Origin: Winslowiella toletana
GTDB lineage: Bacteria; Pseudomonadota; Gammaproteobacteria; Enterobacterales; Enterobacteriaceae
NCBI RefSeq assembly: GCF_032164335.1
Contig: NZ_CP134153.1
Location: 26,770 to 90,769 of the forward strand
Reading direction: 5' to 3'
Length of the DNA stretch: 64,000 nt
Shown piece after piece: positions 9,538-20,196 of the stretch (position 1 is its first letter; the number at the start of each line of letters is the position of its first letter). The position numbers were made by a program, and so were the translations under genes. The notes beneath the pieces are model-generated. The model was not told the DNA's origin. It did no database searches and saw only the letters and a program-made list of their open reading frames with translations.

Positions 9538-9595
9538 TGTTACCAACGGTGCAAAACCGATCCACCCCAGCGGTTGAAAATTGATCCAGGGGTTA

Positions 9596-11425
<1,830 letters not shown>

Positions 11426-11599
11426 ACAAGGTGGATCAATATTAAATCGTTAGTGGTGACGGTTAGTGGATCACTTTTTATCCATTGTTGACACGAGGAC
11501 AGAGGACAGAAAATGGGATGATGGCAAATTAAGCTTCACATCGGGTAGAGGTTAACTGAGCGAACTGAAACCGGATGCTCAAAACGGTTCAGTGTTCTT

Positions 11600-11820
11600 C
11601 AACGAAGATTTATGTGACAAGTTACCCTCTTCTTCTCAGTGAACAATGGCCAAGCGTGATAATCTGCCCTTAAACTGGCGCAATTCTGTCAGCGGATGTG
11701 ACGAACAGCCCTCAGTGCCAGAGCACAAGGTTTTAAGAACGCAGGTAAACGTTTCAGGCGATCAAAAGCGGTAACGGCAATTGTCGTTCCATCAGATGTG
11801 ACAATCTGCCCTGGGAACGG
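11600..11820 (+). repeat. RepE iterons, right half of the split array
   Basis: Iteron-like units at about 11611 (TGTGACAAGTTACCCTC), 11658 (GTGATAATCTGCCCTT), 11697 (TGTGACGAACAGCCCTC) and 11796 (TGTGACAATCTGCCCTG), in the same orientation as those left of the IS. The interval 11494-11925 has no gene; it holds only these repeats and the end of the array, next to the 3' end of repE. Confidence 0.78.
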
Positions 11821-11925
11821 AGTCACCGGAGAGGAAGAGTCAGGGGAATAAGATCTCAATTACCGTGGCAAGTACACGGACTGTCAGGGGTTTGCGACAG
11901 CGCTGATAAACCAGAAGGCCGGATG

Positions 11926-12699
11926 TCACACTTCAGTGAATGAAAAAACAACGTGCGTTGTCAGTCGTCCTGATTTTTTTTCAACATAACTGACGGATAG
12001 CGGGGTACGGCGATTAATCTCGTCCACAACCGGTACCAGAAAACGACGACGAAAATCAGGCATACGTGTGTAGCTTTGTGGCAGCTGGTAGCGTTCAATC
12101 ATCCACTCTATCCCGAGAATAACGGTTCCATACGTCAGATTCCCCCTGTACTGACACAGAGATTCATACAGGCGCATGGCATAAGGGCTGGTTATCTCGC
12201 GGGTTTCTCCCAGGCGGAACTGAGTGAACCGATTCTGTAATCCGACGAAGTAAGGGATAAGGTAAGGATTAAGGTGGACGCTGTATACACCCCTTGCCGG
12301 GCTGTGCGCGCGCTTGATGAACCAGGGAAAAGACTCGTATCCCTTCTCATCATCCAGATCTTCCTCTGGTTTATAGAACACAACCTCTTTCCCGACGAAG
12401 TTTTTCAGGGCGTTTCGGATATCCTTACTCGACTCAGCCGAGGTCAGTCCGAAGGTTTTCGCATAATGCGAGACGGCAATTTCGCACTTGCCATCGTGGA
12501 AATCCCCACTGTCAGGTGTTTCTGTCCTGCGGATCTGATCGACAAACAGATAGAGCATACGCTTCTGATCCCTCGAAAGGCTGTAGGCAGCCTCAGTCAA
12601 TTCGTTTGACTGTACGATGCGCTGTCCCACTTTCCGGGGTTTATCAGCGACTAATATTTCTGAGGTCATCGGGTGTTGTATGCTCTGCAGTTGTGACAT
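11926..12699 (-). CDS. repE: RepE-family iteron replication initiator
   Basis: A 257-aa Rep_3-family initiator with two winged-helix domains. As a monomer it binds iterons and opens the origin; as a dimer it represses its own gene. The stretch [20 protein letters not shown] and the later [20 protein letters not shown] and MPDFRRRFL closely match F RepE, so this is an IncFIA-type replicon (perhaps the FIA variant carried by HI1 plasmids; not resolvable by eye). Transcription runs leftwards from the iteron-bearing origin at 12700-12995, and the second iteron array lies past its 3' end. This is one of two replicons in the window. Confidence 0.92.
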   Translation of the reverse strand: MSQLQSIQHPMTSEILVADKPRKVGQRIVQSNELTEAAYSLSRDQKRMLYLFVDQIRRTETPDSGDFHDGKCEIAVSHYAKTFGLTSAESSKDIRNALKNFVGKEVVFYKPEEDLDDEKGYESFPWFIKRAHSPARGVYSVHLNPYLIPYFVGLQNRFTQFRLGETREITSPYAMRLYESLCQYRGNLTYGTVILGIEWMIERYQLPQSYTRMPDFRRRFLVPVVDEINRRTPLSVSYVEKKSGRLTTHVVFSFTEV

Positions 12700-12996
12700 G
12701 CAGTCAGGTTGTCACGGTAAAAAACTCCTGTCAATAACTCTGTATTTTTACAGATTTTTCAGGGCACTTTGTCACAGGTTTGAGGGCTAACTGTCACAGT
12801 AAACCCTCGTATTGAGGGCAGAGTGTCACAGTATCAGGGCACTTTGTCACTCGGGCACGCTGTCAGGCCGCGTCAGCCCTGGCCTCAGGAGCCGCTAAAA
12901 AGGTTTTAAAAACAATATAAAAAAGATCTCTTTAAAAATAAGGCCTGTATATGTGGATAACTTCCCAGTTTCCACAGCAACTAACGCGCCTGCGGC
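12700..12996. other. Origin of replication (ori2-type) with iterons and DnaA box
   Basis: Upstream of repE. Iterons in the orientation opposite to the incC-like array (pattern AGGGCA...TGTCAC) occur at about 12706, 12760, 12786, 12815 and 12838. Next come an AT-rich run (12900-12950) suited to strand opening and a perfect DnaA box, TGTGGATAA at 12952-12960 (complement TTATCCACA), with a second weaker box (TTTCCACAG) at 12970. This is the order known from F ori2. Confidence 0.8.
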
Positions 12997-13004
12997 TTGT
13001 TCAA

Positions 13005-13045
13005 CCTGAGAAAGGGCCATAAAAAATTTATGGCCCTTTCTCAGG
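13005..13045. promoter_or_regulatory. Perfect 19-bp inverted repeat between origin and parA
   Basis: Arms CCTGAGAAAGGGCCATAAA and complement, with AAA in the centre. It could be a bidirectional terminator insulating origin and partition modules, or an operator. The parA start is 157 bases away, and P1 has its ParA operator in that interval, but the symmetry looks more like a terminator hairpin. Confidence 0.6.
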
Positions 13046-13201
13046 TTAATCTTCAGAACACTTCACCATCAGAAATGGATAATCCGGACGGATCAATCCG
13101 CTACGCCACTGTGAACATATTTTCTGCATTTATGTTGATTTTTAATCCCACATGCAGGATTATTGCCCTAGTGTCGATATTCTACATAAAAGGCTTATTT
13201 T

Positions 13202-14401
13202 ATGATTGCTGCATCACATCAGTCTGAAAAGATAGCGGTTCGTGCAGGGAAAATGCTGACCGCACTGACAGAGCAGATCCAGGCACAGAAACAGGAACTG
13301 CACGAAGACGTTTACTTCCAGGTTTACGCAAAAGCAGCCCTGTCAAAGCTTCCTAAGCTGACACGTGCTAACGTCGACTATGCGGTCAGTGAAATGGAGG
13401 AAAATGGCTATATCTTTGATAAACGTTCAGCTGGCTCTTCAACAAAATATGCCATGAATATCCAGAACATTATTGATATATACCATCACCGGGGTGTTCC
13501 AAAATACCGTGACAGGCATTCTGAAGCGTTAACGGTATTTGTCGGGAATCTCAAAGGCGGTGTATCGAAAACCGTTTCAACCGTCTCCCTAGCTCATGGT
13601 ATGCGTGCTCATCCACATCTTCTTTTTGAGGATCTACGCATCTTGGTTGTGGATCTTGACCCACAGTCATCGGCAACGATGTTTCTTAATCACACTAGAG
13701 CCGTGGGCATGGTGGAGACAACCTCCGCACAGGCAATGCTTCAGAACGTGTCCCGTGAAGAGCTTCTCAATGAGTTTATAGTGCAATCCGTTGTACCCGG
13801 TGTTGATGTTATCCCCGCATCAATCGACGATGCATTTATCGCATCAGGATGGGAATCACTGTGCCGCGAATATCTCCCGGGCCAGAATCCGCACGCCGTT
13901 CTGCGCGACAACATCATTAATAAATTGAAGACCGACTATGACCTGATCTTTATCGACAGCGGTCCTCATCTTGATGCGTTCCTGAATAATGCGATTGCCG
14001 CAGCTGATGTGTTGATGACGCCGGTTCCCCCTGCCCAGGTTGACTTTCATTCCACGCTTAAATACCTGACCAGGTTGCCTGAGCTTGTCAGCATTATCGA
14101 GTCGTCAGGGTGTGAATGTCGCCTGCGGGCAAACATTGGCTTTATGTCAAAGCTGTCCAATAAGGCGGATCACAAAATGTGCCACAGCCTGGCTAAAGAG
14201 ATATTTGGCGGTGACATGCTTGATGCAGCTCTTCCGCGTCTTGATGGTTTTGAAAGGTGCGGAGAGTCCTTTGATACGGTAATTTCAGCTAACCCTTCCA
14301 CCTATGTGGGCAGTAGTGAGGCGCTTAAAAACGCCCGTTCAGCAGCTGAAGACTTTGCCAAAGCAGCGTTTGACCGACTTGAATTTTTACGGATTAACTG
14401 A
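13202..14401 (+). CDS. parA: P1-type partition ATPase ParA
   Basis: A 399-aa type Ia ParA. It has an N-terminal DNA-binding region (about 1-105, with TRANVDYAVSEMEENGY) that represses the par operon. The deviant Walker box KGGVSKT (Lys 118 and Lys 123) follows, then VVDLDPQSSAT and IDSGPHLDAFLNN. ATP-driven binding to nucleoid DNA moves ParB-parS complexes apart. Length and sequence (for example PASIDDAFIASGWE, FERCGESFDTVISANP) are much closer to phage-plasmid P1 ParA than to F SopA. The gene forms an operon with parB (8 bases between). Pairing a P1-type partition system with an F-type RepE replicon is a modular mix. Confidence 0.92.
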   Translation: MIAASHQSEKIAVRAGKMLTALTEQIQAQKQELHEDVYFQVYAKAALSKLPKLTRANVDYAVSEMEENGYIFDKRSAGSSTKYAMNIQNIIDIYHHRGVPKYRDRHSEALTVFVGNLKGGVSKTVSTVSLAHGMRAHPHLLFEDLRILVVDLDPQSSATMFLNHTRAVGMVETTSAQAMLQNVSREELLNEFIVQSVVPGVDVIPASIDDAFIASGWESLCREYLPGQNPHAVLRDNIINKLKTDYDLIFIDSGPHLDAFLNNAIAAADVLMTPVPPAQVDFHSTLKYLTRLPELVSIIESSGCECRLRANIGFMSKLSNKADHKMCHSLAKEIFGGDMLDAALPRLDGFERCGESFDTVISANPSTYVGSSEALKNARSAAEDFAKAAFDRLEFLRIN

Positions 14402-14409
14402 GGTTTCAA

Positions 14410-15381
14410 ATGAGCAAACCACGCCACACGATTGGACGAACGTTCAGTGCACCAGTCCTGAGAAGCGAAGCATCGGCCGAAGAGTTTCAGCAGATTTTCA
14501 CCCTGTCCTCTGGCAGAAAAGTCCTCTTTACCCGAACAACAGTATCCGCATCCGACGTTGAAGCGACAACATACGTGGTCCAGAAAAACAACGGACGTGA
14601 CCAGTCTGCGCTGACACCGGAATCACTCAAGGACATCACACGAACTCTTGGACTACAGCAATTTTTCCCGGCCATTGGCACTCGTAATGAACAGGGAATT
14701 GAGATTCTGGATGGCTCACGCCGCCGTGCATCAGCATTGCTTATCAGGTGTGGTCTGGATGTCCTTGTTACTGACGATACCCTGACTCCGGCAGAGGCTC
14801 GCGCACTGGCGAAGGACATTCAGACTGCACGTGAACATAATATTCGTGAGGTGGGTCTTCGTTTACAAACGCTGAAGTCCTCCGGGTTGTCTCAGAAAGA
14901 AATTGCAGAATCTGAGAACCTTTCCCAGGCTACGGTGACCCGCGCGCTCCAGGCCGCGAGCGTTTCAACCGTTCTCCTGTCCGTGTTTCCGGTACAGGCG
15001 GTTCTGTCATTTTCTGACTATAAAACGCTACTGACTACAGAAGAACTCCTCGCGGGTAAAGGAGTCGGTCAGGCAGAGCTTCTTTCAAACCTCGCTGATG
15101 TGCTGAAAGAGATCCGTACCGATGAGTCACTTGCTGATGATGAAGTTAAAAACAAACTGATTGCGGAAATCCGTAAAGAAGCACTGGTTATGGGCACACC
15201 TTCACCCAGGGATAAGACGGTTACCACGACATTATGGCCGTTTGGCGATAAAAACCGATTTGCACGCAAGAAGACAAAAGGGCGAACGTTCAGTTATGAA
15301 TTCAACCGTCTGGCGCCTGATGTTCAGAGTGCGCTGGATGAAGCTATTGGAAAGGTACTGGCTTCTCACCTGAATAAATGA
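14410..15381 (+). CDS. parB: P1-type centromere-binding protein ParB
   Basis: A 323-aa protein with a ParB nuclease-like N-domain containing the GSRRRASA box (about 100-107) and the HTH at about 160-185 (LSQKEIAESENLSQATVTRA). Its C-terminal dimer domain ends in FNRLAPDVQSALDEAIGKVL, as in P1 ParB, which reads two DNA motifs (box A by the HTH, box B by the dimer domain). It binds parS just downstream and stimulates ParA. Its own ribosome site (GAGG) lies just after the parA stop. Confidence 0.92.
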   Translation: MSKPRHTIGRTFSAPVLRSEASAEEFQQIFTLSSGRKVLFTRTTVSASDVEATTYVVQKNNGRDQSALTPESLKDITRTLGLQQFFPAIGTRNEQGIEILDGSRRRASALLIRCGLDVLVTDDTLTPAEARALAKDIQTAREHNIREVGLRLQTLKSSGLSQKEIAESENLSQATVTRALQAASVSTVLLSVFPVQAVLSFSDYKTLLTTEELLAGKGVGQAELLSNLADVLKEIRTDESLADDEVKNKLIAEIRKEALVMGTPSPRDKTVTTTLWPFGDKNRFARKKTKGRTFSYEFNRLAPDVQSALDEAIGKVLASHLNK

Positions 15382-15433
15382 AAGTTCTCCAGCTAAATTT
15401 CATTCCTAACTCACTGATTTACTGATTTTTTCC

Positions 15434-15590
15434 ACGGAGATTTCAATGTGAAATCTCCGGCTTGAATCTCATTTAGACCAAAATCCAAGATCATTTGCAT
15501 GGCGAAAGGTTTTCTTCTCCAGGGGAATTTAATGGTCAACTTCATGTTTTAAAACAGTTTTATTATAGAATTTCACATTGAAATCTCCCT
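15434..15590. other. Candidate parS centromere
   Basis: It lies directly after parB, as in P1. The 10-base arms GGAGATTTCA and TGAAATCTCC with ATG between form a perfect palindrome at 15436-15458. A second copy of the A-box pair, ATTTCACATTGAAATCTCC, is at 15570-15588. The hexamer TGGCGA (complement of the P1 B box TCGCCA) is at 15500-15505. The AT-rich sequence in between could carry an IHF bend. ParB boxes of P1 are ATTTCA heptamers plus TCGCCA, so the parts agree although their spacing differs. Confidence 0.72.
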
Positions 15591-15613
15591 AGTGGTGAAC
15601 GGAAGAACGTTCA

Positions 15614-15940
15614 ATGAAATTAATTACAAAAAAGTCATCAAAAGTTCAGTATGAACGACGACTTAGTCGCGAAGAGTGTGACGCTGTATTTAACGTATTT
15701 GGTCGGCTCAGGGACTTTATTGATAAAGAGAAAGATATCGCTCTGATACTCATCTGTGAAATGAAAGAAAATCAACTCGTGCTTCAGTGTGACTGCAATG
15801 ACAATATCCCGGCACTGAGTGCCTTAAACAAAGGGTACTTTCTTAGAAAAGTCGCGTATGGCGGCTTTCTCTCCCACAGTTGTCCCCTTTTTCTGCTGGA
15901 AAGTAGAACGACCTGGCGCTGGCGTTACCATTCTCCATAA
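15614..15940 (+). CDS. Small unknown protein after parS
   Basis: 108 aa, charged, opening with a Lys-rich stretch and containing CDAVFNVFGRLRDFIDKEKD (amphipathic helices) and a central QLVLQCDCN strand. The last 15 residues (WRWRYHSP) differ in character, which suggests the frame may run past a truncation point. I do not recognise it. AT-rich relative to the leading region. It could be monocistronic under the promoter-like AT-rich sequence next to parS. Confidence 0.45.
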   Translation: MKLITKKSSKVQYERRLSREECDAVFNVFGRLRDFIDKEKDIALILICEMKENQLVLQCDCNDNIPALSALNKGYFLRKVAYGGFLSHSCPLFLLESRTTWRWRYHSP

Positions 15941-16083
15941 TGTTCGTGATAGTCATGGTCCCTGCAGGGGTCACCTTTTATTATAAGCACTTAGTAAGTT
16001 CCGCCTTTTTGTGAAAATGGTTTTTCATCTTTATCTCGTTGCGGTTTAATGAGTTAACGTGAGGTAAATGGAGATGAGCGGTC

Positions 16084-16836
16084 GTGGAAAAAGCATATCT
16101 GATTGAAAATGGCATACAGACCGAGGTCAGTTTGACTGCGTTTGAACGCCGGATTGCTGGCCTCAGGCGGGATACAGATTCATGGCCGGAAATAGTGTGT
16201 GTTGCCTGCGGTGGTGCTGTTTTCTCAAGTGGCCTGCGCACGCCAAACCCTGAGTACACTCCCCGATTCAGTCACAAAAAAGAAGAGGGCGAGTCTTGTC
16301 CTCTCGGAAAAAATTCACGCCGGTTTAATGCACTTAGCAACGCGGGCTATGATTATGAATCTGCAAAAGCGCTGCGATCTGCCTTCTATGAATTTAGTCA
16401 TCTGAGAGAAGCTTACATTATCTGTAGAGCATTACGAGGCGGGAAGGGGATGTTAAGCCAGGCTGACTTTATTCAGTTGGTCAATGTTGCAGACAGTTTC
16501 AACATCTGGCGATATAAAGGCATCAGTCTGTGGGGGGCGACAATTCTGTTGATGCTTATGGCTAATCACCCAACTCGTGCAGGCCGTGCCAGCTTTTTCT
16601 ACAGCCTGAAAAAGAAGCGAGGATGCAGTGATATATGGAAAGGCATTAAGCTCAAGGCACACTGGGTCAGTACTGGTAATGAAATACAGCAAGATTCATC
16701 GCGTGATGCGACATTCCTTCACGAGATTCCGTTCGAGGAAAAAACGTGCAGTAACATTCTGAACGAGTCAAACAATGACTGGTTTGATGAAAATACCCTT
16801 CGTGAAATAGCTATTCTGAGCAGAAATAAAAAATAA
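16084..16836 (+). CDS. Zinc-ribbon protein, CoiA-like N-terminal motif
   Basis: A 250-aa protein with a GTG start and GGAG about 11 bases upstream. Near the N-terminus Cys-x-x-Cys (CVACGG), then RFSHKK and C in EGESCPL, make a probable zinc site like the one at the start of CoiA-type competence proteins and related plasmid proteins. The rest is helical with a hydrophobic central stretch (ISLWGATILLMLMANHP). No nuclease motif is clear. It is AT-rich compared with the transfer genes, suggesting separate origin. The function is unknown. Confidence 0.5.
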   Translation: MEKAYLIENGIQTEVSLTAFERRIAGLRRDTDSWPEIVCVACGGAVFSSGLRTPNPEYTPRFSHKKEEGESCPLGKNSRRFNALSNAGYDYESAKALRSAFYEFSHLREAYIICRALRGGKGMLSQADFIQLVNVADSFNIWRYKGISLWGATILLMLMANHPTRAGRASFFYSLKKKRGCSDIWKGIKLKAHWVSTGNEIQQDSSRDATFLHEIPFEEKTCSNILNESNNDWFDENTLREIAILSRNKK

Positions 16837-16978
16837 ATCAGGTGGTTTCTAAAGCGACGGGTGAATTTTTCTAAAGATTAATGTAGTGATCTTAGAATCT
16901 TTTCGTGTCCTTAAAACCGCTAAGAAGCGGATCACGCCCTGAGTGCTAAAGGCTTTACTCATAGTTAAGGATTAATTC

Positions 16979-17364
16979 ATGAATTCTACAAAAAAATTAA
17001 TGCCGTCTTCATCAACTGCATTGATGAAGACGATGTACTCATGTTGGCAATAGGTGATGATAAGCAAGGTCCAAAAAACTTCTTCATTATTAGTAGGTTC
17101 GATGAGGAGGGCCTATCAGTTGATGAATGTATTGGTTTTCAGAATGAGAACACTACTTTCGAAATCCCATCAGCTATAGAGAGTATTGAACTCAGTAATA
17201 GTGAACTTATAATTACATTAAATAATGATGCAGCAGAAAAGTCAGGAACTAAAAAAATACAAAGTACTTTTAATCACTTAACAGATCCAGCAGTGATTGA
17301 GGATTTTTTGCATGTGATTTTTGCTGATGCCAGTACTGAATTTATTATAAATCTGGGGGAGTGA
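16979..17364 (+). pseudogene. Small acidic, immunity-like protein with a displaced start frame
   Basis: The open frame from the ATG at 17041 encodes 107 aa, acidic with alternating strands (ISRFDEEGLSVDECIGF), like Imm/Smi1-type small proteins, though no family is assigned. Coding quality continues upstream of 17041: codons back to 16969 read FYKKINAVFINCIDEDDVL without a stop but also without ATG. An ATG with a good ribosome site (TAAGGA, 7 bases) sits at 16979 in a different frame. A single-base loss near 16982 would explain this; alternatively an ATT start at 16975 is used. Coordinates cover the inferred original gene. Confidence 0.45.
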
Positions 17365-17369
17365 TAAGA

Positions 17370-17560
17370 GTTTTGACCCTACCCCGAAATCCTGCTCCAT
17401 TCAGAAACAGAATTCCGGCATCAACACACTCTCCCTGAACGGAGGTTGTGCCGATGAAAAAGTCACGATTCACCGACGGGAAGATTGCCTTTGCCCTGAA
17501 GCAGGCCGAGTTGTGGACGTCCGTTCCGGACGTCTGCCGCAAGCTGGGTATCTTGACGGA
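17370..17560 (+). mobile_element. IS3-family remnant, start of orfA
   Basis: After a ribosome site (CGGAGG) an ATG at 17454 opens 34 codons (MKKSRFTDGKIAFALKQAEL, then PDVCRKLGI) that match the first helix-turn-helix of IS3-family OrfA transposases. Homology stops near 17555, and no orfB or right end is present. It marks an old insertion or recombination point between the small-gene block and the umuC fragment. Confidence 0.7.
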
Positions 17561-17602
17561 TATGACCAATGAGTGTCATGGCAGGAAGTGGATAGAGTGG
17601 TT

Positions 17603-18111
17603 CTATTCCAGTTTCGCTAAAGGAATATCCTTCCACCGGGTAGTCCACGCCGGAGACAGCATCTCACGTTTCATCTGCCACTCTGGTGCCGTTCCCTGAC
17701 CGGCAAACCACAACTTACCCAGTCCTGAATTGTTCACCTTATCGAGCACTGTCATCAGCTGCGCGCTGGCAGGACGAGGCGGCGTATCATCGAAGAGCGT
17801 CAGCTGAGCAAGTGAACCAGAACTGAAATCCCCGAGCATAATCCCTGCCTTGGCATAGCGATGACCGTCGCGCCAGATGTGCTCAAGGCAGCGCATGGCC
17901 ACGGCAATAATGTCGCGGGTATCCTGTGTGGCCACCGTCAGTTTTTCACCCGCCACGTTGCCGTAGTAAGGCTCGCCCTGTGCAAACGGGGAGGTCTTGA
18001 TGAATGCAGAGACGTGCCGGCAGTATTGTCCTTCCTGACGCAGCTTTACCGCTGCTCTCTGTGCGTGGGTGCATACCGCCTGTCGCATGCTCTCAAGTGT
18101 GGTGATGCGTT
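17603..18111 (-). pseudogene. umuC/impB-type DNA polymerase V subunit, C-terminal fragment
   Basis: The minus-strand frame (161 aa from an internal ATG at 18088, with about 8 more homologous codons upstream) matches the C-terminal quarter of UmuC/MucB/ImpB Y-family polymerases: QYCRHVSAFIKTSPFA, then EPYYGNVAGEKL, DTRDIIAVAMRCLEHIW, and the beta-clamp-binding AQLTLFDD. The catalytic palm and fingers are missing, so it cannot act as a polymerase. Homology ends abruptly near 18111, where it meets a psiB fragment on the other strand. Probably a footprint of an illegitimate or IS-driven rearrangement. Confidence 0.85.
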
Positions 18112-18114
18112 GAC

Positions 18115-18399
18115 GGCGAATACCGCGCTGAGTACGGCGGGTTCTTCCCCGTGCAGTTACGTTTCCAACCGCCCGGTGCGCTGTTCAGCCTCTGCGTATG
18201 CAGTCCGGGTGACGTGTCCGGTGAGTGGCTTATTGTCTTCGTGTCGGCGGATGGCTGTTGCGCGCGCAAGGTGCTCCGGCTCGTGCCGTTCGACCCGTTG
18301 CGCATCAGCGCCCTGTTTGCGGCAGCGGGACAGGCATCCCAGCTGGACTACAGCGCCAGCGGCATGGCGGAATATCTTGCAGAGGAAGTCAGCGTATGA
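18115..18399 (+). pseudogene. psiB fragment lacking its N-terminal third
   Basis: The frame GEYRAEYGGFFPVQLRF, then CVCSPGDVSGEWLIVF, to the TGA at 18397-18399 corresponds to the C-terminal 95 codons of PsiB, the RecA-binding SOS inhibitor. It is clearly divergent from the intact psiB at 25723 in this same plasmid. The N-terminus is replaced by the umuC fragment. It overlaps the following psiA fragment by four bases, exactly as the intact pair does, so this is a second, broken psiBA locus. Confidence 0.85.
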
Positions 18400-18623
18400 T
18401 CCCGATGAACAGATCGCTGGTTCCGCTGTCATCCGCCCGGCGCGAAGCGCTGGCGGCAATCGCACAGGTGGAGAAAAAGCGCGACCGTAACCTGTACTGC
18501 GCAGATTATCCCTATGCCAGGGCATTTTTCCGGGTGTTAAAAGGCAGTAAGCGGGTCACGCTCAAAGAGATCCGTTTTTTCCAGCCCTGCCTTCCTGACG
18601 CTGATTTTCGCGGGAATAAATAG
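18396..18623 (+). pseudogene. psiA copy cut by an amber codon
   Basis: 75 codons of a PsiA homologue (NRSLVPLSSARREALAAIAQ, then YARAFFRVLKGSKRVTLKEI) end in TAG at 18621-18623. The intact psiA reads GKKQDWLAAID at the same place; here it is GNK-stop-NWLRAID. A CAG-to-TAG change therefore broke it. Homology continues in frame to about 18685 before stopping, so the gene was also truncated. Confidence 0.85.
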
Positions 18624-18711
18624 AACTGGCTTCGCGCGATAGACATGCTGATCTCCAGTGCGAGTGAGTTCTGCCCGTATCATTTGAGCAGCAGTTCCCG
18701 GAGGCCGCGTA

Positions 18712-18933
18712 ATGAACTATGCAGGACACGAAAAACTCCGCGCAGAAGTGGCGGAAGTCGCCAACAGCATGTGTGACTTGCGGGCGACGCTGAACGGGAT
18801 GGAGCACCGCTATCGCTTTGACTCCGATGTGCTGACCGAACGCCTGACCCGTCAGACCCTTTTTCGCATCAATGCCCTGTTTATAGCGGCGTACAACGAA
18901 ATTCTTGAGCTGGATGCCTGCTTTAAGGACTAA
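18712..18933 (+). CDS. Small leading-region protein, unknown function
   Basis: 73 aa, helical, rich in Glu, Arg and Leu (HEKLRAEVAEVANSMCDLRA). The ATG at 18712 has GGAGG ten bases upstream. It follows the broken psiA and precedes the DUF1380-like gene by 10 bases, so the three were one operon. No motif suggests an enzyme. A coiled-coil dimer is plausible. Confidence 0.6.
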   Translation: MNYAGHEKLRAEVAEVANSMCDLRATLNGMEHRYRFDSDVLTERLTRQTLFRINALFIAAYNEILELDACFKD

Positions 18934-18943
18934 GGAGAAAAAC

Positions 18944-19363
18944 ATGTACGGAACCTGTGAAAACCTCTGCCGGTTGTTGCGTGAGCAGTACCCCGCAGAA
19001 ATCCCGCTGAACCTCATTGTCTGGTCCCCGGCGGATATCGAAGCGCTGGCCGACGGAATGGAATATGCCGTTTCGGAATAGGAAACAAGGGCGGTACTGG
19101 CGCGTATGGACGCCATACCGGAGGAACAACGGCTTGAGTCGGGCGTGTCTGCCAGTACGGTGATGGATCTGATTGAACAGGTGAAAGAGGCCGCGGCGGG
19201 AGTGGTGGTGCCGGTGGAACTGCTTAAAACCCTGCTGATAACCGCTGAACAGGCGTTATGGCACAGGGAATGGTCCGCCCAGGATGAGAACCATCCGGTC
19301 CCGGAAAGCGTTACCTGTCGCCTGGCTGATGCGGCGAAAGTTCGCGCCTTACTGAAAAACTGA
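18944..19363 (+). pseudogene. DUF1380-family gene interrupted by an amber codon
   Basis: A 140-codon frame, ATG at 18944 with AAGGAGA upstream. Residues 1-45 (MYGTCENLCRLLREQYPAEI, then WSPADIEALADGMEYAVSE) and 47-139 (AVLARMDAIPEEQRLESGVS) are both DUF1380-like and in one frame, separated only by TAG at 19079-19081 where the family usually has Gln. DUF1380 proteins are common in F leading regions and have no known function. Reinitiation at the ATG at 19106 could make an 85-aa C-terminal piece. Confidence 0.8.
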
Positions 19364-19416
19364 AATCTGCACGCCGCCCGGGCGGCGTGTACTGACCCCG
19401 TTCAGAGGAATCCATT

Positions 19417-20196
19417 ATGCAGGAAATCACCACGTTAACCGCCCTTGTGATGCGCCGTGCGCGCGATTTGATTGCTGATTATGGATGGCCTGACCATACC
19501 GATGTTGATCAGCGTGATCCGGTAAATAAACCGGGATGGATAAGCATTTATGTCCGTCTGGATGCGGCAAATATTGTTCATCTGCTTCCTTTAATTTGTA
19601 CCGGTGATGTACCCGCAGAGTTGCAAAGTGCCATGACAAAAATAGCCGGGACGCCAGCGCAGATTATTTTAGCCGGCAGCCGCTATGCCGACGCGCCGCA
19701 GCTTCCGGAGGACGGAACACAGATAGCTTTCCCCTGGGCCGGGGAATGGCTGACGGAGCCGGAGATTCAGGCTGTAACGGATTGCCTGTCCCGCGCCGTG
19801 CGGGATGTCTCCCGACAGGTATGGGAGGATGCGCGCCGAATAAAGGCGGCGCTGACCACGCGGGGAGAAACGCTGTTTTATCGCCAGACCCGAAATTTCC
19901 GTCTGGTTGTGAAGGAAAATGATATGCCCTGCTGGCTGGACGATGATGACAATTTGCCGGTGGTGCTTGATGCCATCCTGAACAAAGGAGCACGCTACAG
20001 CAGCGTTGAGTTCTTTGTTATCAGCGACAAAGTGGATCAAATCCTGGAATGTGGCCAGATGTGCGATGTGCTGCGTATTCCGGGCGAGCCTCCGCGCCGG
20101 TGGATGGATTTAACCCTGTTACACGAGGTCATGGCAGAAGCGCGTGCAGAAATCAGTCTTGTCCGCAATGCCCTGTCAGCAATCCGGCCAGTGTAG
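19417..20196 (+). CDS. Leading-region protein, unknown function
   Basis: 259 aa, acidic, no signal peptide or membrane segment. ATG at 19417 with AGAGGAA upstream. It contains ARDLIADYGWPDHTDVDQRD, a Trp-rich centre (FPWAGEWLTEPEIQ) and a strand-rich end (YSSVEFFVISDKVDQILE). I do not recognise a family. It lies between the DUF1380-like gene and ardA and is on the strand transcribed on entry, so a role in plasmid establishment is likely by position only. Confidence 0.6.
   Translation: MQEITTLTALVMRRARDLIADYGWPDHTDVDQRDPVNKPGWISIYVRLDAANIVHLLPLICTGDVPAELQSAMTKIAGTPAQIILAGSRYADAPQLPEDGTQIAFPWAGEWLTEPEIQAVTDCLSRAVRDVSRQVWEDARRIKAALTTRGETLFYRQTRNFRLVVKENDMPCWLDDDDNLPVVLDAILNKGARYSSVEFFVISDKVDQILECGQMCDVLRIPGEPPRRWMDLTLLHEVMAEARAEISLVRNALSAIRPV

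Noticed and set aside
9230..9540. CRISPR-like array
   Set aside because: The repeats are short (about 18 bases), degenerate, irregularly spaced and match RepE iterons, with no cas genes nearby.
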